Shown: in pieces, positions 29,008 through 38,971 of the stretch
Layout: each line of letters starts with the position of its first letter
Position numbering within the stretch: position 1 is the first letter of the stretch
From: Photobacterium carnosum
Lineage (GTDB): Bacteria > Pseudomonadota > Gammaproteobacteria > Enterobacterales > Vibrionaceae
Length of the DNA stretch: 64,000 nt
Direction of reading: 5' to 3'
Assembly (NCBI RefSeq): GCF_002849605.1
Contig: NZ_NPIB01000005.1
Span: forward strand, 62,001-126,000
Notes under the pieces: model-generated
Told to the model about the DNA's origin: nothing
The model's input: only the letters and a program-made list of their open reading frames with translations
Databases searched by the model: none
Translations under genes and position numbers: made by a program

Positions 29008-30549
29008 ATGTCTGCGAAGAAACCACTTGCACTTGTAATTTTAGATGGCTGGGGCTACCGCGAAGATAACTCAGATAATGCGATTGCGAACGCTAATACA
29101 CCCGTAATGGATGCATTAATGGCGAACAATCCTAATACGCTTATCGCTGCGTCGGGCTTAGAAGTCGGTCTACCTGAAGGCCAAATGGGTAACTCTGAAG
29201 TAGGTCATACCAATATCGGTGCAGGCCGCGTGGTATATCAAGATCTTACTCGTATCACTAAAGCGATTGGCGATGGTGAGTTTTTTGAAAATGAAGCGCT
29301 AGTTAATGCGATTGATAAGGCAGTAACTACAGGTAAAGCGGTTCATATCCTAGGTCTTGTTTCTCCTGGTGGCGTACACAGCCACGAAGACCATATTGCA
29401 GCAGCAATTGAAATGGCCGCTAACCGTGGCGCAGAAAAAATCTACCTGCACGCATTCCTTGATGGCCGTGATACACCGCCACGTAGCGCACAGCACTCTC
29501 TTGAGCGTTTCGATGCCCTATTTGCAAAACTAGGTAAAGGCCGTACTGCATCTCTAGTAGGTCGCTACTACGCAATGGATCGTGATAACAACTGGGATCG
29601 CGTTGAAGTTGCTTACAACCTACTAACAGCAGCTAAAGGTGAATTTACCTTTGCTAACGCAACTGAAGGTCTAGCTGCCGCTTATGAGCGTGGCGAGAAT
29701 GATGAGTTCGTTAAAGCAACAGAGCTACGCACTGCAGACCAAGAAACAGCATTCATTGCTGATGGCGATAGCGTTATCTTCATGAACTACCGTGCTGACC
29801 GTGCGCGTGAGATTACTCGTACATTTGAGCCTAGCTTTACTAGCTTTGAGCGTGCACAGTTCCCACAACTAGCTGACTTCGTAATGCTAACCCAATATGC
29901 GGCAAACATTGAGTTAACAACCGCTTTTGCTCCTGCAAGCTTAGAAAATACACTAGGTGAGTGGCTATCGAAGAAAGGCAAAAAACAGCTTCGTATTTCT
30001 GAAACAGAAAAATACGCACACGTTACTTTCTTCTTTAATGGCGGCAAAGAAGACGAATTTGAAGGTGAATCACGCTCACTAGTGGCATCTCCAAAAGTAG
30101 CTACTTACGATCTTCAACCTGAAATGAGTTCACCTGAACTAACTGAAAAATTAGTTGCTGCAATTAAGAGCGGCGAGTTTGACGTAATTATTTGTAACTA
30201 CCCTAACGGTGACATGGTCGGCCACACCGGTATTTACGATGCTGCCGTTAAAGCGTGTGAAGCTCTCGATAGCTGTGTAGGTCAAGTTGTTGCTGCAATT
30301 AAAGAAATGGATGGTCAGCTATTAATTACTGCTGACCACGGTAACGCAGAAATGATGGTTAACCCAGAAACGGGTGGTATTCATACTGCACACACTAATT
30401 TACCAGTGCCTTTAATTTATGTCGGTAATAAAGACCTCGATCTTAAGCCAAACGGTAAGCTATCTGATCTAGCACCAACTATGCTATCGCTAACAGATAT
30501 CGAAATCCCTGCAGAGATGTCTGGTCAGGTGCTATACAATCTGAAATAA
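29008..30549 (+). CDS. gpmM: 2,3-bisphosphoglycerate-independent phosphoglycerate mutase
   Basis: Mn-dependent glycolytic mutase of the alkaline phosphatase superfamily. It is 513 residues. Metal-binding [10 protein letters not shown] starts near residue 10, the phosphoserine nucleophile Ser63 is in [23 protein letters not shown] is near 153, and the metal-ligand motifs [12 protein letters not shown] and [10 protein letters not shown] are in the C-terminal part. Followed 7 bases later by envC, a conserved gammaproteobacterial pairing. Confidence 0.98.
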   Translation: MSAKKPLALVILDGWGYREDNSDNAIANANTPVMDALMANNPNTLIAASGLEVGLPEGQMGNSEVGHTNIGAGRVVYQDLTRITKAIGDGEFFENEALVNAIDKAVTTGKAVHILGLVSPGGVHSHEDHIAAAIEMAANRGAEKIYLHAFLDGRDTPPRSAQHSLERFDALFAKLGKGRTASLVGRYYAMDRDNNWDRVEVAYNLLTAAKGEFTFANATEGLAAAYERGENDEFVKATELRTADQETAFIADGDSVIFMNYRADRAREITRTFEPSFTSFERAQFPQLADFVMLTQYAANIELTTAFAPASLENTLGEWLSKKGKKQLRISETEKYAHVTFFFNGGKEDEFEGESRSLVASPKVATYDLQPEMSSPELTEKLVAAIKSGEFDVIICNYPNGDMVGHTGIYDAAVKACEALDSCVGQVVAAIKEMDGQLLITADHGNAEMMVNPETGGIHTAHTNLPVPLIYVGNKDLDLKPNGKLSDLAPTMLSLTDIEIPAEMSGQVLYNLK

Positions 30550-30556
30550 TTATCCC

Positions 30557-31849
30557 ATGCGGGATATTATCAATAGACACCTCAACCTAAAAATCCGCGC
30601 CAGTGCTTTATGCACTGGCGCTTTTCTATGCGTGGTATTTGCAGTCCCATGTGCAGCATCCAGTCAAAAACAGCTTGATGGCGTAAAACAGGAAATATCA
30701 CGCCAAAAAAATCAGCTCGACAATAAACAGCAAAACTATGCTGCCTTACAAAAAAAACTAAAACAACACGAACTGGACATTGCTCAAACTGCTAATAAAA
30801 TCCACCAAACCAATGATTTGCTGGTAAGAACAACCCAGTCAATTACCAAGCTTGAACAGCACCAACAGCATCTACAACAACAACAACAGCAACAAATTGG
30901 CGTACTAAAAAACTTAATAGATGCACAATATCGCCAAGGTAATAATAGTGACATCGCGAATCTTCTTAGTGGCGAAAATTCAGCAAAATTAGATCGTATG
31001 ACAACCTATGCTGAATATGTCAGCAAAGCACGTGCGATAGCTATTGATGCGTTAGATGCAACCAAAACAGAATTACAACTTAAAATTCATGCCCTTGCTG
31101 AACAAAAAAATGAACACCAGCAAGCACTCACAGAGCTTAACCAGCAAAAGCAGCAGCTTGATGATCAACAGCAATCACGTCAACTAACGCTTAATAAAAT
31201 AAAATCACAAATCCACTCCAGCACCGAAGCATTAGCTGACTTACGCTCTGATGAACAAAATATGTTAAAGGCGATAGCAAAAGCGAAAGCCGAAGCCATT
31301 GCACGCGCCAAAGCTGAAGCCGCTGCACGCGCTAAAGCTGAAGCTCAAGCTCAAGCCCGAATTGCGGCCGCCAAAGAAGCAAAAGCCAAAGCGATTGCAG
31401 AAGCTCAAGCTAAACAGCTCAATGCGCGCTATGCGAAAATGCAAGTCCCAATGGACGGACTCGCGAGCCACAAAGGTAAGCTAATATGGCCATTGCGAGG
31501 TCCTATCATTCACAACTATGGTGCGCCATTACAACGTGAACTGCATTGGAAAGGTATGGTAATCAGTCAACCGATTGGTAGCCAAGTAAAAGCGACTTAC
31601 TCAGGTAAAGTGGTCTTTGCCGATTGGTTGCGTGGTTATGGTCTAATGATTGCAATTGATCATGGTAAAGGGGATATGAGCTTCTATGGTTATAACCAAA
31701 CGTTATTGAAGAAAATTGGCGATACCGTTCAAGCGGGTGAGCCAATAGCTTTAGTCGGTGACAGTGGTGGCCAAGAACAGCCCGGATTGTATTTCCAGAT
31801 CCGCCGTAAAGGTACCCCAGTAGATCCACGTCCATGGTTACGACGCTAA
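30557..31849 (+). CDS. envC: Murein hydrolase activator EnvC
   Basis: Periplasmic activator of the division amidases AmiA/AmiB, recruited by FtsEX. It is 430 residues: signal peptide (about 1-35, hydrophobic core then CAASS), coiled coil (about 36-230), an Ala/Lys/Glu-rich repeat-like stretch (about 235-290), and a C-terminal LytM/M23 domain (about 305-430). That domain is degenerate: zinc-ligand positions read HWKGMV and MSFYGYN instead of active HxxxD and HxH motifs, which is normal for EnvC. Probably cotranscribed with gpmM. Confidence 0.94.
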   Translation: MRDIINRHLNLKIRASALCTGAFLCVVFAVPCAASSQKQLDGVKQEISRQKNQLDNKQQNYAALQKKLKQHELDIAQTANKIHQTNDLLVRTTQSITKLEQHQQHLQQQQQQQIGVLKNLIDAQYRQGNNSDIANLLSGENSAKLDRMTTYAEYVSKARAIAIDALDATKTELQLKIHALAEQKNEHQQALTELNQQKQQLDDQQQSRQLTLNKIKSQIHSSTEALADLRSDEQNMLKAIAKAKAEAIARAKAEAAARAKAEAQAQARIAAAKEAKAKAIAEAQAKQLNARYAKMQVPMDGLASHKGKLIWPLRGPIIHNYGAPLQRELHWKGMVISQPIGSQVKATYSGKVVFADWLRGYGLMIAIDHGKGDMSFYGYNQTLLKKIGDTVQAGEPIALVGDSGGQEQPGLYFQIRRKGTPVDPRPWLRR

Positions 31850-31866
31850 TTTAACAGCCAAAACGA

Positions 31867-31897
31867 AAAAGGTTGGTCATCAGACCAACCTTTTTTA
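31867..31897. terminator. Terminator of gpmM-envC, also facing the TetR gene
   Basis: AAAAAGGTTGGTC and GACCAACCTTTTT form a perfect stem with a 4-base loop. It lies between convergent genes and can work both ways. Confidence 0.92.
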
Positions 31898-31911
31898 ATT
31901 ACAATTCACTC

Positions 31912-32571
31912 TTAGTGATGTTCTTGTTCTAAATACTGTTGTTCTTGTTCTAAATAATAGTGCTGCAAGGTTGTTACCCGCTGCTGACCAAGCTCTGTTG
32001 CCAATGGTCGCACGATATTCAGCATCTGCTGTACACCATGATAAATCACGGTTTGAGTAATTTTAGCACCCGCTACTTGAGTGGTTTGATAACTGATCCA
32101 CGATGAAGCCACCAGTTTTAACGTATCAGCTAATACTTTAAGATCAACATCCGCCAATGCCAGCAAACCTGCGTCACGAAAATTGATCATGATTTGACTA
32201 ATGTTAACCTGCAACTGGGTTTGTACCGTTAAATATTTATTTTGTAAATCAGCATCTCGACGTAAAATATCAGGCAAATTAGCGTAAAAAAATCGATAAC
32301 GCCACATCAACAAAAATACCGCATCCAAGTAACGTAACAAACTCTCTTCGATTGCCTCAACTACATCAATAGGTTCAAAACTTATTTTCAAATCAATGGC
32401 ATATTGGTCAAATATACAATGGATAATCTGCTCTTTATTCCGAAAATGATAATACAAATTACCAGGACTGATCCCTAAATCGGCAGCAATATGATTGGTG
32501 GTTACATTGGGTTCACCATGTTCATTAAATAATGCCAATGCTGCATGAATAATTCGATCGCGGGTTTTCAT
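31912..32571 (-). CDS. TetR/AcrR-family transcriptional regulator
   Basis: A 219-residue repressor of unknown ligand. The N-terminal helix-turn-helix reads TTNHIAADLGISPGNLYYHFRNKEQII (about 24-50), with DRIIHAALALFNEHG before it. The C-terminal ligand domain is helical. Its last residues contain a short duplicated YLEQE unit mirrored by a 21-base repeat in the DNA. It is divergent from lpxM with palindromes between them, so it may control lpxM or itself (inference). It is not SlmA, which is found elsewhere in this window. Confidence 0.85.
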   Translation of the reverse strand: MKTRDRIIHAALALFNEHGEPNVTTNHIAADLGISPGNLYYHFRNKEQIIHCIFDQYAIDLKISFEPIDVVEAIEESLLRYLDAVFLLMWRYRFFYANLPDILRRDADLQNKYLTVQTQLQVNISQIMINFRDAGLLALADVDLKVLADTLKLVASSWISYQTTQVAGAKITQTVIYHGVQQMLNIVRPLATELGQQRVTTLQHYYLEQEQQYLEQEHH

Positions 32572-32679
32572 TTTATTATCATCCTTCGCCCTTGCAGTGG
32601 ATATAATGTTATCATAAATTAATGTTTTTCCGTTTAGTTAGGCAATAAAAACCATGCCTTTATCTAACTTGATAAATAA

Positions 32680-32704
32680 TAATTAATCGTTATCGAATTA
32701 ATTA
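32680..32704. promoter_or_regulatory. Palindrome between the TetR gene and lpxM, candidate operator
   Basis: AATTAATCG, then TTAT, then CGAATTAATT form a nearly perfect dyad of the size TetR proteins use. The site is AT-rich, so chance occurrence is possible. A second, weaker dyad with GGCA..TGCC at its core lies at about 32634-32667. Confidence 0.35.
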
Positions 32705-32796
32705 TGACTTAATATTGATAACTAAAATAAACAATCAAATACACTATGGCACCACAAGCGCCAACACTATAACTTCGTGAGATAGACGTAATTTAT

Positions 32797-33750
32797 ATGA
32801 CTAAAAACCATTACGATAAGCAAGCCTATAACCCTCAATTTGAGTGGTCTTTTGTGCACCCGCGTTATTGGGGAACATGGATCGCAGTGATCATTGCTTC
32901 ACTATTAAGTTTGCTACCTCATGGAGCTCGCCGCTCACTGGCTACAGTTTTTGCTAAACAAGCAATTAAGCTTAAAAGTGGTGCTAATCATCGCGCACGC
33001 GTTAACCTAAAAATGTGTTTTCCTGAGAAATCAGACGCAGAGCGAGAATCCATTTTATTACAAAACTTGATCACCGCAGGTAGTTTCCTCTCAGGTTTCG
33101 CCTCGTTATCTGTACGCAATAAAGCATGGCTTGAGCAGCATACCGTTATTCGCGGCATGGACAACCTCACCAACCTTACCGATCAACAACAAAGCGTTAT
33201 TCTATTAGTACCGCATACATGGGCGATTGATATTCCAGCAGTCCTGCTTGCTTCGCGCGGATTACCCGTTTCTGCGATGGCAAAAAAACAAAAAAACCCA
33301 GTTTCAGATTGGCTAATGCATCGTCAACGCGTGCAATATGGCGGCCGTGTTTATGAACGCAGTGGTGGTATTAAACCTTTTATTAAATCAGTTCGTGAAG
33401 GTTATTTAGGTTATTACCTACCGGATGAAGATTTAGGCCCTGAGCATAGCGTGTTCGTGGATTTCTTTGGCACCACCAAAGCAACAATGGCAGGATTAGG
33501 TCGACTATCAAAATTAAGCCGCGCTAAAATTGTACCGCTCTTTGCAATGTACAACAGTGAAACGGGTATGTATGAATTGGATTTTTATCCTGCCCTCCCC
33601 TTTCCAGCAGAAACCGAAGAACAAGATGCACGGATGATGAATCAATGTATTGAACAGTATGTTAACCAACGCCCAGAACAATACATGTGGATTCTACGTT
33701 TATTGAAGACACGTCCGAATAATGATGAGAAGCCTTATGATAAAAGATAA
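32797..33750 (+). CDS. lpxM: Lipid A late acyltransferase LpxM (MsbB)
   Basis: Inner-membrane enzyme that adds the last secondary acyl chain to Kdo2-lipid A. It is 317 residues with an N-terminal membrane helix (about 25-42) and the HX4D active site VPHTWAID (His140, Asp145). HPRYWGTW, GGIKPFIKSVREGYLGYYLPDED and RPEQYMWILRLLKTR match E. coli LpxM more closely than LpxL. The downstream ligase gene overlaps its end. Confidence 0.92.
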   Translation: MTKNHYDKQAYNPQFEWSFVHPRYWGTWIAVIIASLLSLLPHGARRSLATVFAKQAIKLKSGANHRARVNLKMCFPEKSDAERESILLQNLITAGSFLSGFASLSVRNKAWLEQHTVIRGMDNLTNLTDQQQSVILLVPHTWAIDIPAVLLASRGLPVSAMAKKQKNPVSDWLMHRQRVQYGGRVYERSGGIKPFIKSVREGYLGYYLPDEDLGPEHSVFVDFFGTTKATMAGLGRLSKLSRAKIVPLFAMYNSETGMYELDFYPALPFPAETEEQDARMMNQCIEQYVNQRPEQYMWILRLLKTRPNNDEKPYDKR

Positions 33751-34918
33751 GTTCGCATTTCTATTAATCATCCTTCCTTTCACGTGGATGGTAAGTGGTC
33801 AATTTGTATTTGAAAATGGTGATAAGATTCTTGTCATTATTACGCTTATAGCTCTTGTGACGATATTACTTAGATATGGTTTGGCACCATTTAGAAGTAA
33901 CATTAAAAATAATTATTATATATACCTAATAATTACTCTATCATTTATATCTATTGTTTATAACTATTACTATCATTCATATATTATTAATATTCGCTCC
34001 GCACTATGCTTCATCCTTTATTTTTCTTTTATTCCACTAAATGTAATTTATAATAAAGTAATAACATACAGTATTTTTATTGGTAGTATCAGTGCTGCAA
34101 TTTTCGCATTCTGGCAAAAAAATATATTACATTTAGACCGAGCAGCATGGCAATTAAATGCGATCCCTTATGCGACATGCTGTTTAATGTTAATGATCGC
34201 AGCTATCATGCTTACTATCATATATAAAGAAAAGAAAGAAATATTATTAATCTCAGCATTATCAATAGCAATCTCTTTTTATGCTATTATTTTAACTGAA
34301 ACACGCGGGGTTTTAATTGCTGCATTCTCCATTTTCTTATGTTTACTTCTATACATTTTTACCACAAAAATACCTATTAAAATAAAAATAACTGTTATTA
34401 CTCTTTTAATTACTATAACAGCAATTGGTATATATTCGACCAAAGATCGACTGATTAATGCAACGGTTCAGGGTTTATCTCAATATGAACAAGGTAATGA
34501 CTCATCAAGTTCTGGTGGAAGGTTAGCAATGTGGAAAGCAGCATTGTTGCTTATCCCTCAAAAACCCATTGAAGGGTTTGGTGATAATTTTGAACCGGCT
34601 ATAACAAAATTACACCAAGAAAATAAAATTAGCTCACAACTTTATAACTTAAAACTACAGCATTTTCATAATCAGTTTATTGATACTACTGTAAAACATG
34701 GAATAATAGGTTTAGTATTGTTATTGTTATTGTTATTGTTTCCTTTTTATATATTACGAAAAAAACAATACTCTAAAGAAAATATATTAGCTATATTTCT
34801 ATTAACTATTGGTATAGTTGTAAGTGGATTAACTGATGTGCCACTTGAACACAAACAAGTGTTTGTTCTATATATAGTTTTTATTTATATGTTTCTAAAA
34901 AGGTCATATCAAGCATAA
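33737..34918 (+). CDS. waaL: O-antigen ligase/polymerase family membrane protein (WaaL-like)
   Basis: A 393-residue protein with about ten to twelve membrane helices. Between helices lies a Wzy_C/WaaL loop with TETRG (Arg190), GGRLAMWKAAL (Arg262) and HNQFIDTTVKHGIIG at 311-325, which fits the WaaL motif H[NSQ]X9GXXG exactly. It probably joins O-antigen or another polymer to lipid A-core in the periplasm; a polymerase role cannot be excluded. I chose the ATG at 33737 (GAGAAG eight bases upstream), which overlaps lpxM by 14 bases; an ATG at 33722 is also open. Very AT-rich compared with lpxM. Confidence 0.8.
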   Translation: MIKDKFAFLLIILPFTWMVSGQFVFENGDKILVIITLIALVTILLRYGLAPFRSNIKNNYYIYLIITLSFISIVYNYYYHSYIINIRSALCFILYFSFIPLNVIYNKVITYSIFIGSISAAIFAFWQKNILHLDRAAWQLNAIPYATCCLMLMIAAIMLTIIYKEKKEILLISALSIAISFYAIILTETRGVLIAAFSIFLCLLLYIFTTKIPIKIKITVITLLITITAIGIYSTKDRLINATVQGLSQYEQGNDSSSSGGRLAMWKAALLLIPQKPIEGFGDNFEPAITKLHQENKISSQLYNLKLQHFHNQFIDTTVKHGIIGLVLLLLLLLFPFYILRKKQYSKENILAIFLLTIGIVVSGLTDVPLEHKQVFVLYIVFIYMFLKRSYQA

Positions 34919-34928
34919 AATAAATAAT

Positions 34929-34960
34929 AAAGACACCATTTATATAATTATGGTGCCTTT
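34929..34960. terminator. Hairpin between convergent waaL and GT4 genes
   Basis: AAAG-A-CACCAT and ATGGTG-C-CTTT pair with one mismatch around an AT-rich loop. T runs are weak on both sides, so terminator function is only probable. Confidence 0.45.
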
Positions 34961-34963
34961 AAA

Positions 34964-36055
34964 TTATTTACTAATATTAATAAATAATTTAATATACTTT
35001 CTGGCAATATTAGTTGCCGCATATTTAGGGTATGTTTTTTCAAAATCTATTTTAGCATCACCTAATAATAAATCATTAATTTTATGTGCTATATTTTCAG
35101 GGGTCGCTTCTTTTACTAAATAGTGTTTCAGTTCGCCTGACATAATTTCAGCAGGACCTGAATGACAATCAACACTTATGATTGGTGTATGACAAATTAA
35201 AGCTTCTACTAATACATTTCCAAACCCCTCAGTTTCAGAGGTTAAAATCAACGCTTGAGCTTTGTTTATTATAGGAAATGGATTATCATAAAAAGGTAAT
35301 ATAAATACTCTATCATTAAGTTCTAATTTATCGATTAAATTAAGTAAACGTTTTTTATATTCTTCACAACCGTCACCAACAATAAATAATTTTATATTTT
35401 TATCTATTAAAGTATAAGCATTAATTAATAACTCCAGTCTTTTTTCTTTGGCTAAGCGTCCAATATAACAAATATACTCATTATCATAAAAAAATGTATC
35501 TAATGGTTGTTTCGCTAATTTTTTTATTTCTTGAATATCAAATGGATTATAAATAGTAGAAATACTATGATAACAACTTGTAATTGATGAAATAAATTCA
35601 GCCATACCTTTAGAAACACAAATGATATGCTTTTTATTGACCTTTTTTGATAGCTTTAAACGATATTTTATTTTTTTAAGATAATTTTTACTTTCATAAC
35701 TTGTTTTATCACAACTATGCTGCTGAATAATAATACGAGGATCATCAAGTACAGAAACTATATTAATAGTATCACCATGAGTACATAAAATAACATCAAA
35801 CCTATGCTTCAAATCCTCTTTATACAACCACTTTGAAAAAATTGGCGCATATTTTATTATTTTCTTATATTTAATTTCTTTAGGGATATTAAGTACATGA
35901 ACATTTATATCAGTTCCTATTTCCAACTCTTTTTCTGCATCTAAACAAATAAAGTCACACTGATGCCCTAAGGTAATAAATTCTTTAGCTAATCGTAAGG
36001 CGACAACTTGCACGCCTTCAATTTTCAAATCTCGTAAAAAAAAACCGATTCTCAT
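34964..36055 (-). CDS. GT4-family glycosyltransferase, LPS core/O-antigen
   Basis: GT-B fold enzyme of 363 residues that probably adds a hexose or related sugar to the LPS core on the cytoplasmic face. It opens with MRIGFFLRDLKIEGVQVVALRLAKEF, and the C-terminal GT1_4 domain has YIGRLAKEKRLELLINAY, LFIVGDGCE and the nucleotide-sugar motif SETEGFGNVLVEAL. The start at 36055 gives an ATGA overlap with the upstream GT9 gene; the longer frame to 36103 would run into that gene. Strongly AT-rich. The exact sugar is not predictable. Confidence 0.85.
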   Translation of the reverse strand: MRIGFFLRDLKIEGVQVVALRLAKEFITLGHQCDFICLDAEKELEIGTDINVHVLNIPKEIKYKKIIKYAPIFSKWLYKEDLKHRFDVILCTHGDTINIVSVLDDPRIIIQQHSCDKTSYESKNYLKKIKYRLKLSKKVNKKHIICVSKGMAEFISSITSCYHSISTIYNPFDIQEIKKLAKQPLDTFFYDNEYICYIGRLAKEKRLELLINAYTLIDKNIKLFIVGDGCEEYKKRLLNLIDKLELNDRVFILPFYDNPFPIINKAQALILTSETEGFGNVLVEALICHTPIISVDCHSGPAEIMSGELKHYLVKEATPENIAHKINDLLLGDAKIDFEKTYPKYAATNIARKYIKLFINISK

Positions 36056-37167
36056 GCTAATGCCTTTAAAATAGTTGAACGAGCCAAAACTAAATCTTGC
36101 CAATCAAACTCATGAACATGAACACTATCATCACTACAAAATGGCTGTCGATTTAATAAACATTGTGAATGATTTCCTAATGGTTTCCATTCTTCATAAT
36201 TTTGCATATTCTGTCGATATACACCAATAACAGGTTTATTAATTGCTGAAGCCATATGTACGACAGCAGTATCTGGCGTAAAAGTAAAATCCGCAATATT
36301 AATAATGGCTAATGACATTTCAAAACAAGCTAACTGCTGAGGTAATATAATTGCAGGATCATTTAAAATAGTAACTAATGATCCAGTGAATTTTTCCTCA
36401 TTCGGGGTCGGTATAATAATCAACAAATCCTGTGGAAATTGCTGCCGCCATCGTATAAGTAACATCTTCGCTTGCTCAAATGAAAATCGTCGATATTTAC
36501 CCGAGCCAAAGAAATTAATGGCAACAACATTATTGTAGGTGAGTTTTGTTCGACTTACTAACTGTTGTAGTTCAACTTTTTTCACCAAAAAATCAGGCGT
36601 TGGTAAACCATTTATCTTACCTATGGCTTGATCTACCAATAATTGGGCTGCCGCAATATATCTTTCTTTAAAATGATGGTATTTATTATCAATATTAACA
36701 TCAAATAATGCATATTTTTGGCGGTTAAAACCTAAATAATGTTTTGCTTTAAATTTTGATAATAAGTAAATATCTTTATAGCTACAATGTGTACCAAGAT
36801 CGATAAAAAGATCAAATTTACCCATATTATTCTGAATAATCTGATCTCTTTTTTCTTTACTATAAATGATGTAATTATCTGCAGGAGCTGCTTTATTTAA
36901 CCATGATTTTGTGGTTAAACCAGTTAATACCGTAATGTGAATATCAGGGCGATACTGGCGTAAAATTTTAATAAAATTACCACACATCATCGCATCACCT
37001 AACTTATCATCCCACCGTAAGATAACAATATTCTTAATATTTGATTTATCAAAAATTAGGTTATGAGTGCGTTTATCATATTTTTTAATATACAAATTAA
37101 GCTTTAATACTTTTATTTGATTACGAATACAACGCCATTTCGCTTTGACTCTTTTTACTATTTGCAT
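36052..37167 (-). CDS. GT9-family glycosyltransferase (heptosyltransferase-like)
   Basis: A 371-residue member of the ADP-heptose:LPS transferase family. IVILRWDDKLGDAMMCGNF at about residues 47-65 is the acceptor-side motif, and FTPDTAVVHMASAINKPVIGVY near 298-319 is the nucleotide-sugar side. The N-terminal extension (about 45 basic residues) is longer than in WaaF. First gene of a two-gene minus-strand unit, translationally coupled to the GT4 gene. It is more divergent than the two other GT9 proteins in the window, so the sugar may be other than heptose. Confidence 0.82.
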   Translation of the reverse strand: MQIVKRVKAKWRCIRNQIKVLKLNLYIKKYDKRTHNLIFDKSNIKNIVILRWDDKLGDAMMCGNFIKILRQYRPDIHITVLTGLTTKSWLNKAAPADNYIIYSKEKRDQIIQNNMGKFDLFIDLGTHCSYKDIYLLSKFKAKHYLGFNRQKYALFDVNIDNKYHHFKERYIAAAQLLVDQAIGKINGLPTPDFLVKKVELQQLVSRTKLTYNNVVAINFFGSGKYRRFSFEQAKMLLIRWRQQFPQDLLIIIPTPNEEKFTGSLVTILNDPAIILPQQLACFEMSLAIINIADFTFTPDTAVVHMASAINKPVIGVYRQNMQNYEEWKPLGNHSQCLLNRQPFCSDDSVHVHEFDWQDLVLARSTILKALA

Positions 37168-37826
37168 ATAAACCTAACTCTAGCCCGCCAAATAACACTA
37201 ATTTTGATAAAATAGCAGTGTTCTCAATCACAGATACAATTTTATTATCGAGATCTTATGTTTATTCTTGAACAAAGTATTGCTGTATATAATCGCATAA
37301 ATGTTATACATCACTCAACAATGTAAATAAATATTATGAATAAACACATCAACAGATACCATAAATTCATCACTTCTTTGCAAAAAAATACGTGTCTATT
37401 ATGGTGCTTTGAAAATTTAACCAACGTTACACCAGATTTATGTTCCACAGCATAAAACAATTTCACCCGCTAATGCTTTTCGACCTCGATGTAAAATAAA
37501 GGCAGCTTCATTAGGTTAGTCCATCAACAACATCGATTACCTCACACCCAAATCATTAAGCATTATTATGATATCAGACCTTCTTTCAATTACTGATTCA
37601 AAACTAACAAGCAAAACTTGAATCTTAATTTTATGATTAAATATCACATATAAAACAAATAGTTACAACAACTGCCAAAATTAAACATTAATACTACTTT
37701 AATTCATTTCAAAGAAAATATTAAGCCTTAATTCCATAATCTTCATAGCTATTGTAACCTATAAATATGCATATAAACATTTATAGGCATTAATGCAATT
37801 TAGATTATTTAATATTGGGATATGTG
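37168..37826. other. Long AT-rich gap inside the LPS region
   Basis: About 660 bases between divergent glycosyltransferase genes with no intact gene. Near 37435-37525 the minus strand shows a short coding-like fragment (AAFILHRGRKALAGEIVL) bounded by stops, which may be a relic of a lost gene or element; I do not recognise it. The rest is presumably promoter sequence and spacer from past rearrangement. Confidence 0.45.
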
Positions 37827-38918
37827 ATGAAAATTATGGTAATTAGTTCCTATATCGATGCATGGAACAGCGTTAGACCTGAAGCTGAGATGATTATTTC
37901 AATGGCAGAACAAGGACATCATATTACTATCGTTACTCAAGGTAATGCGCCGTACGTATCTCGTTTTCGAGATAAAGGATTAACAGTGATTGATGCTTAT
38001 CCGCATAAAAAAATATGCTGTAAAACCATAACAATAATTCGTAATGAGCTAAAGAAATATCAATACGATATCGTTTATGCAACCAACTCACGTACCATTC
38101 CAAATGCAGCTTTTGCTTGTATCGGTTTTCCTGCCACAAAACTCGTTACTTACCGAGGCACGGTCGGAGGATTATATCGTCATGATCCCAGTGCGTATTT
38201 AACCCACCTTCATCCTCGCGTAAACGGTATTTCATGTGTGGCCGATAAAGTGCGTGAAGATGTAGCCAAGCAAGTATGGTCAAACAAAAATAACGTGGTT
38301 GCTATCCACAAAGGGCATGATTTAGCTTGGTACCAAACTCAAGCAGCCAATTTAAGCTTTCTTAATATTACCGCAAACGACTTTGTTATTATTTGTGTTG
38401 CAAATGCACGCCCAAGTAAAGGGGTACATATACTATTAGAAGCAATGCAGTACTTAGAGAAAGAACCTAATATTCATTTATTACTGGCAGGCCGTGGTAT
38501 TGATACTGCCGCTAATCAACAATTAGCCCAACAAGCGCCTTACCCTAATAATATTCACTTTCTAGGCTACCGAACTGATGTGCCTGAACTCATGGCAGCA
38601 GCAAATGTACAGATTCAACCCTCAGTCAGTGGTGAAGGTCTACCAAAAACTGTTATTGAAGCAATGGCAATGGCTATACCTTCAATTGTTACAACTACGG
38701 GGGGTAATGCTGAAATAGTAAAGGATGGTGTCAGTGGATTTGTGGTTGAAACTAATAATGCTCACGTGATTGCCGATAAGATTAACTATATTTATCACCA
38801 TGCTACTGAAGCAAAGATCATGGGATTAAAAGCGCAACACTATATCGCGACTACGCTTTCCGTTGAAAATACAGCACAGCAACACCTAGCTTTTTTTGAG
38901 CGTTTATTAAAGCAATAA
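37827..38918 (+). CDS. GT4-family glycosyltransferase
   Basis: A GT-B enzyme of 363 residues, probably acting on LPS core or O-antigen. MKIMVISSYIDAWNSVRPE is the N-terminal Rossmann strand; NARPSKGVHILLEAMQYL and the GT4 signature SVSGEGLPKTVIEAMAMAIP with TTGGNAEIV are in the C-terminal half. I prefer the ATG at 37827 (GGGA upstream) over the TTG four codons earlier. It stands alone on the plus strand with the WavE-like gene convergent downstream. Confidence 0.85.
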   Translation: MKIMVISSYIDAWNSVRPEAEMIISMAEQGHHITIVTQGNAPYVSRFRDKGLTVIDAYPHKKICCKTITIIRNELKKYQYDIVYATNSRTIPNAAFACIGFPATKLVTYRGTVGGLYRHDPSAYLTHLHPRVNGISCVADKVREDVAKQVWSNKNNVVAIHKGHDLAWYQTQAANLSFLNITANDFVIICVANARPSKGVHILLEAMQYLEKEPNIHLLLAGRGIDTAANQQLAQQAPYPNNIHFLGYRTDVPELMAAANVQIQPSVSGEGLPKTVIEAMAMAIPSIVTTTGGNAEIVKDGVSGFVVETNNAHVIADKINYIYHHATEAKIMGLKAQHYIATTLSVENTAQQHLAFFERLLKQ

Positions 38919-38939
38919 GTTATTACTCGACAACAAAGC

Positions 38940-38971
38940 ATAATCCTGTTGCTTATTGCTGGCAGGATTAT
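38940..38971 (+). terminator. Hairpin after the GT4 gene, overlapping the end of the WavE-like gene
   Basis: ATAATCCTG and CAGGATTAT form a 9-bp stem with a longer loop followed by TTATT. It overlaps the WavE-like gene's stop codon on the other strand. Moderate support as a terminator. Confidence 0.45.

Noticed and set aside
31299..31484. Lysine/leucine-rich 61-codon frame inside envC
   Set aside because: It is the shifted reading of the Ala/Lys/Glu-rich repeat in EnvC.
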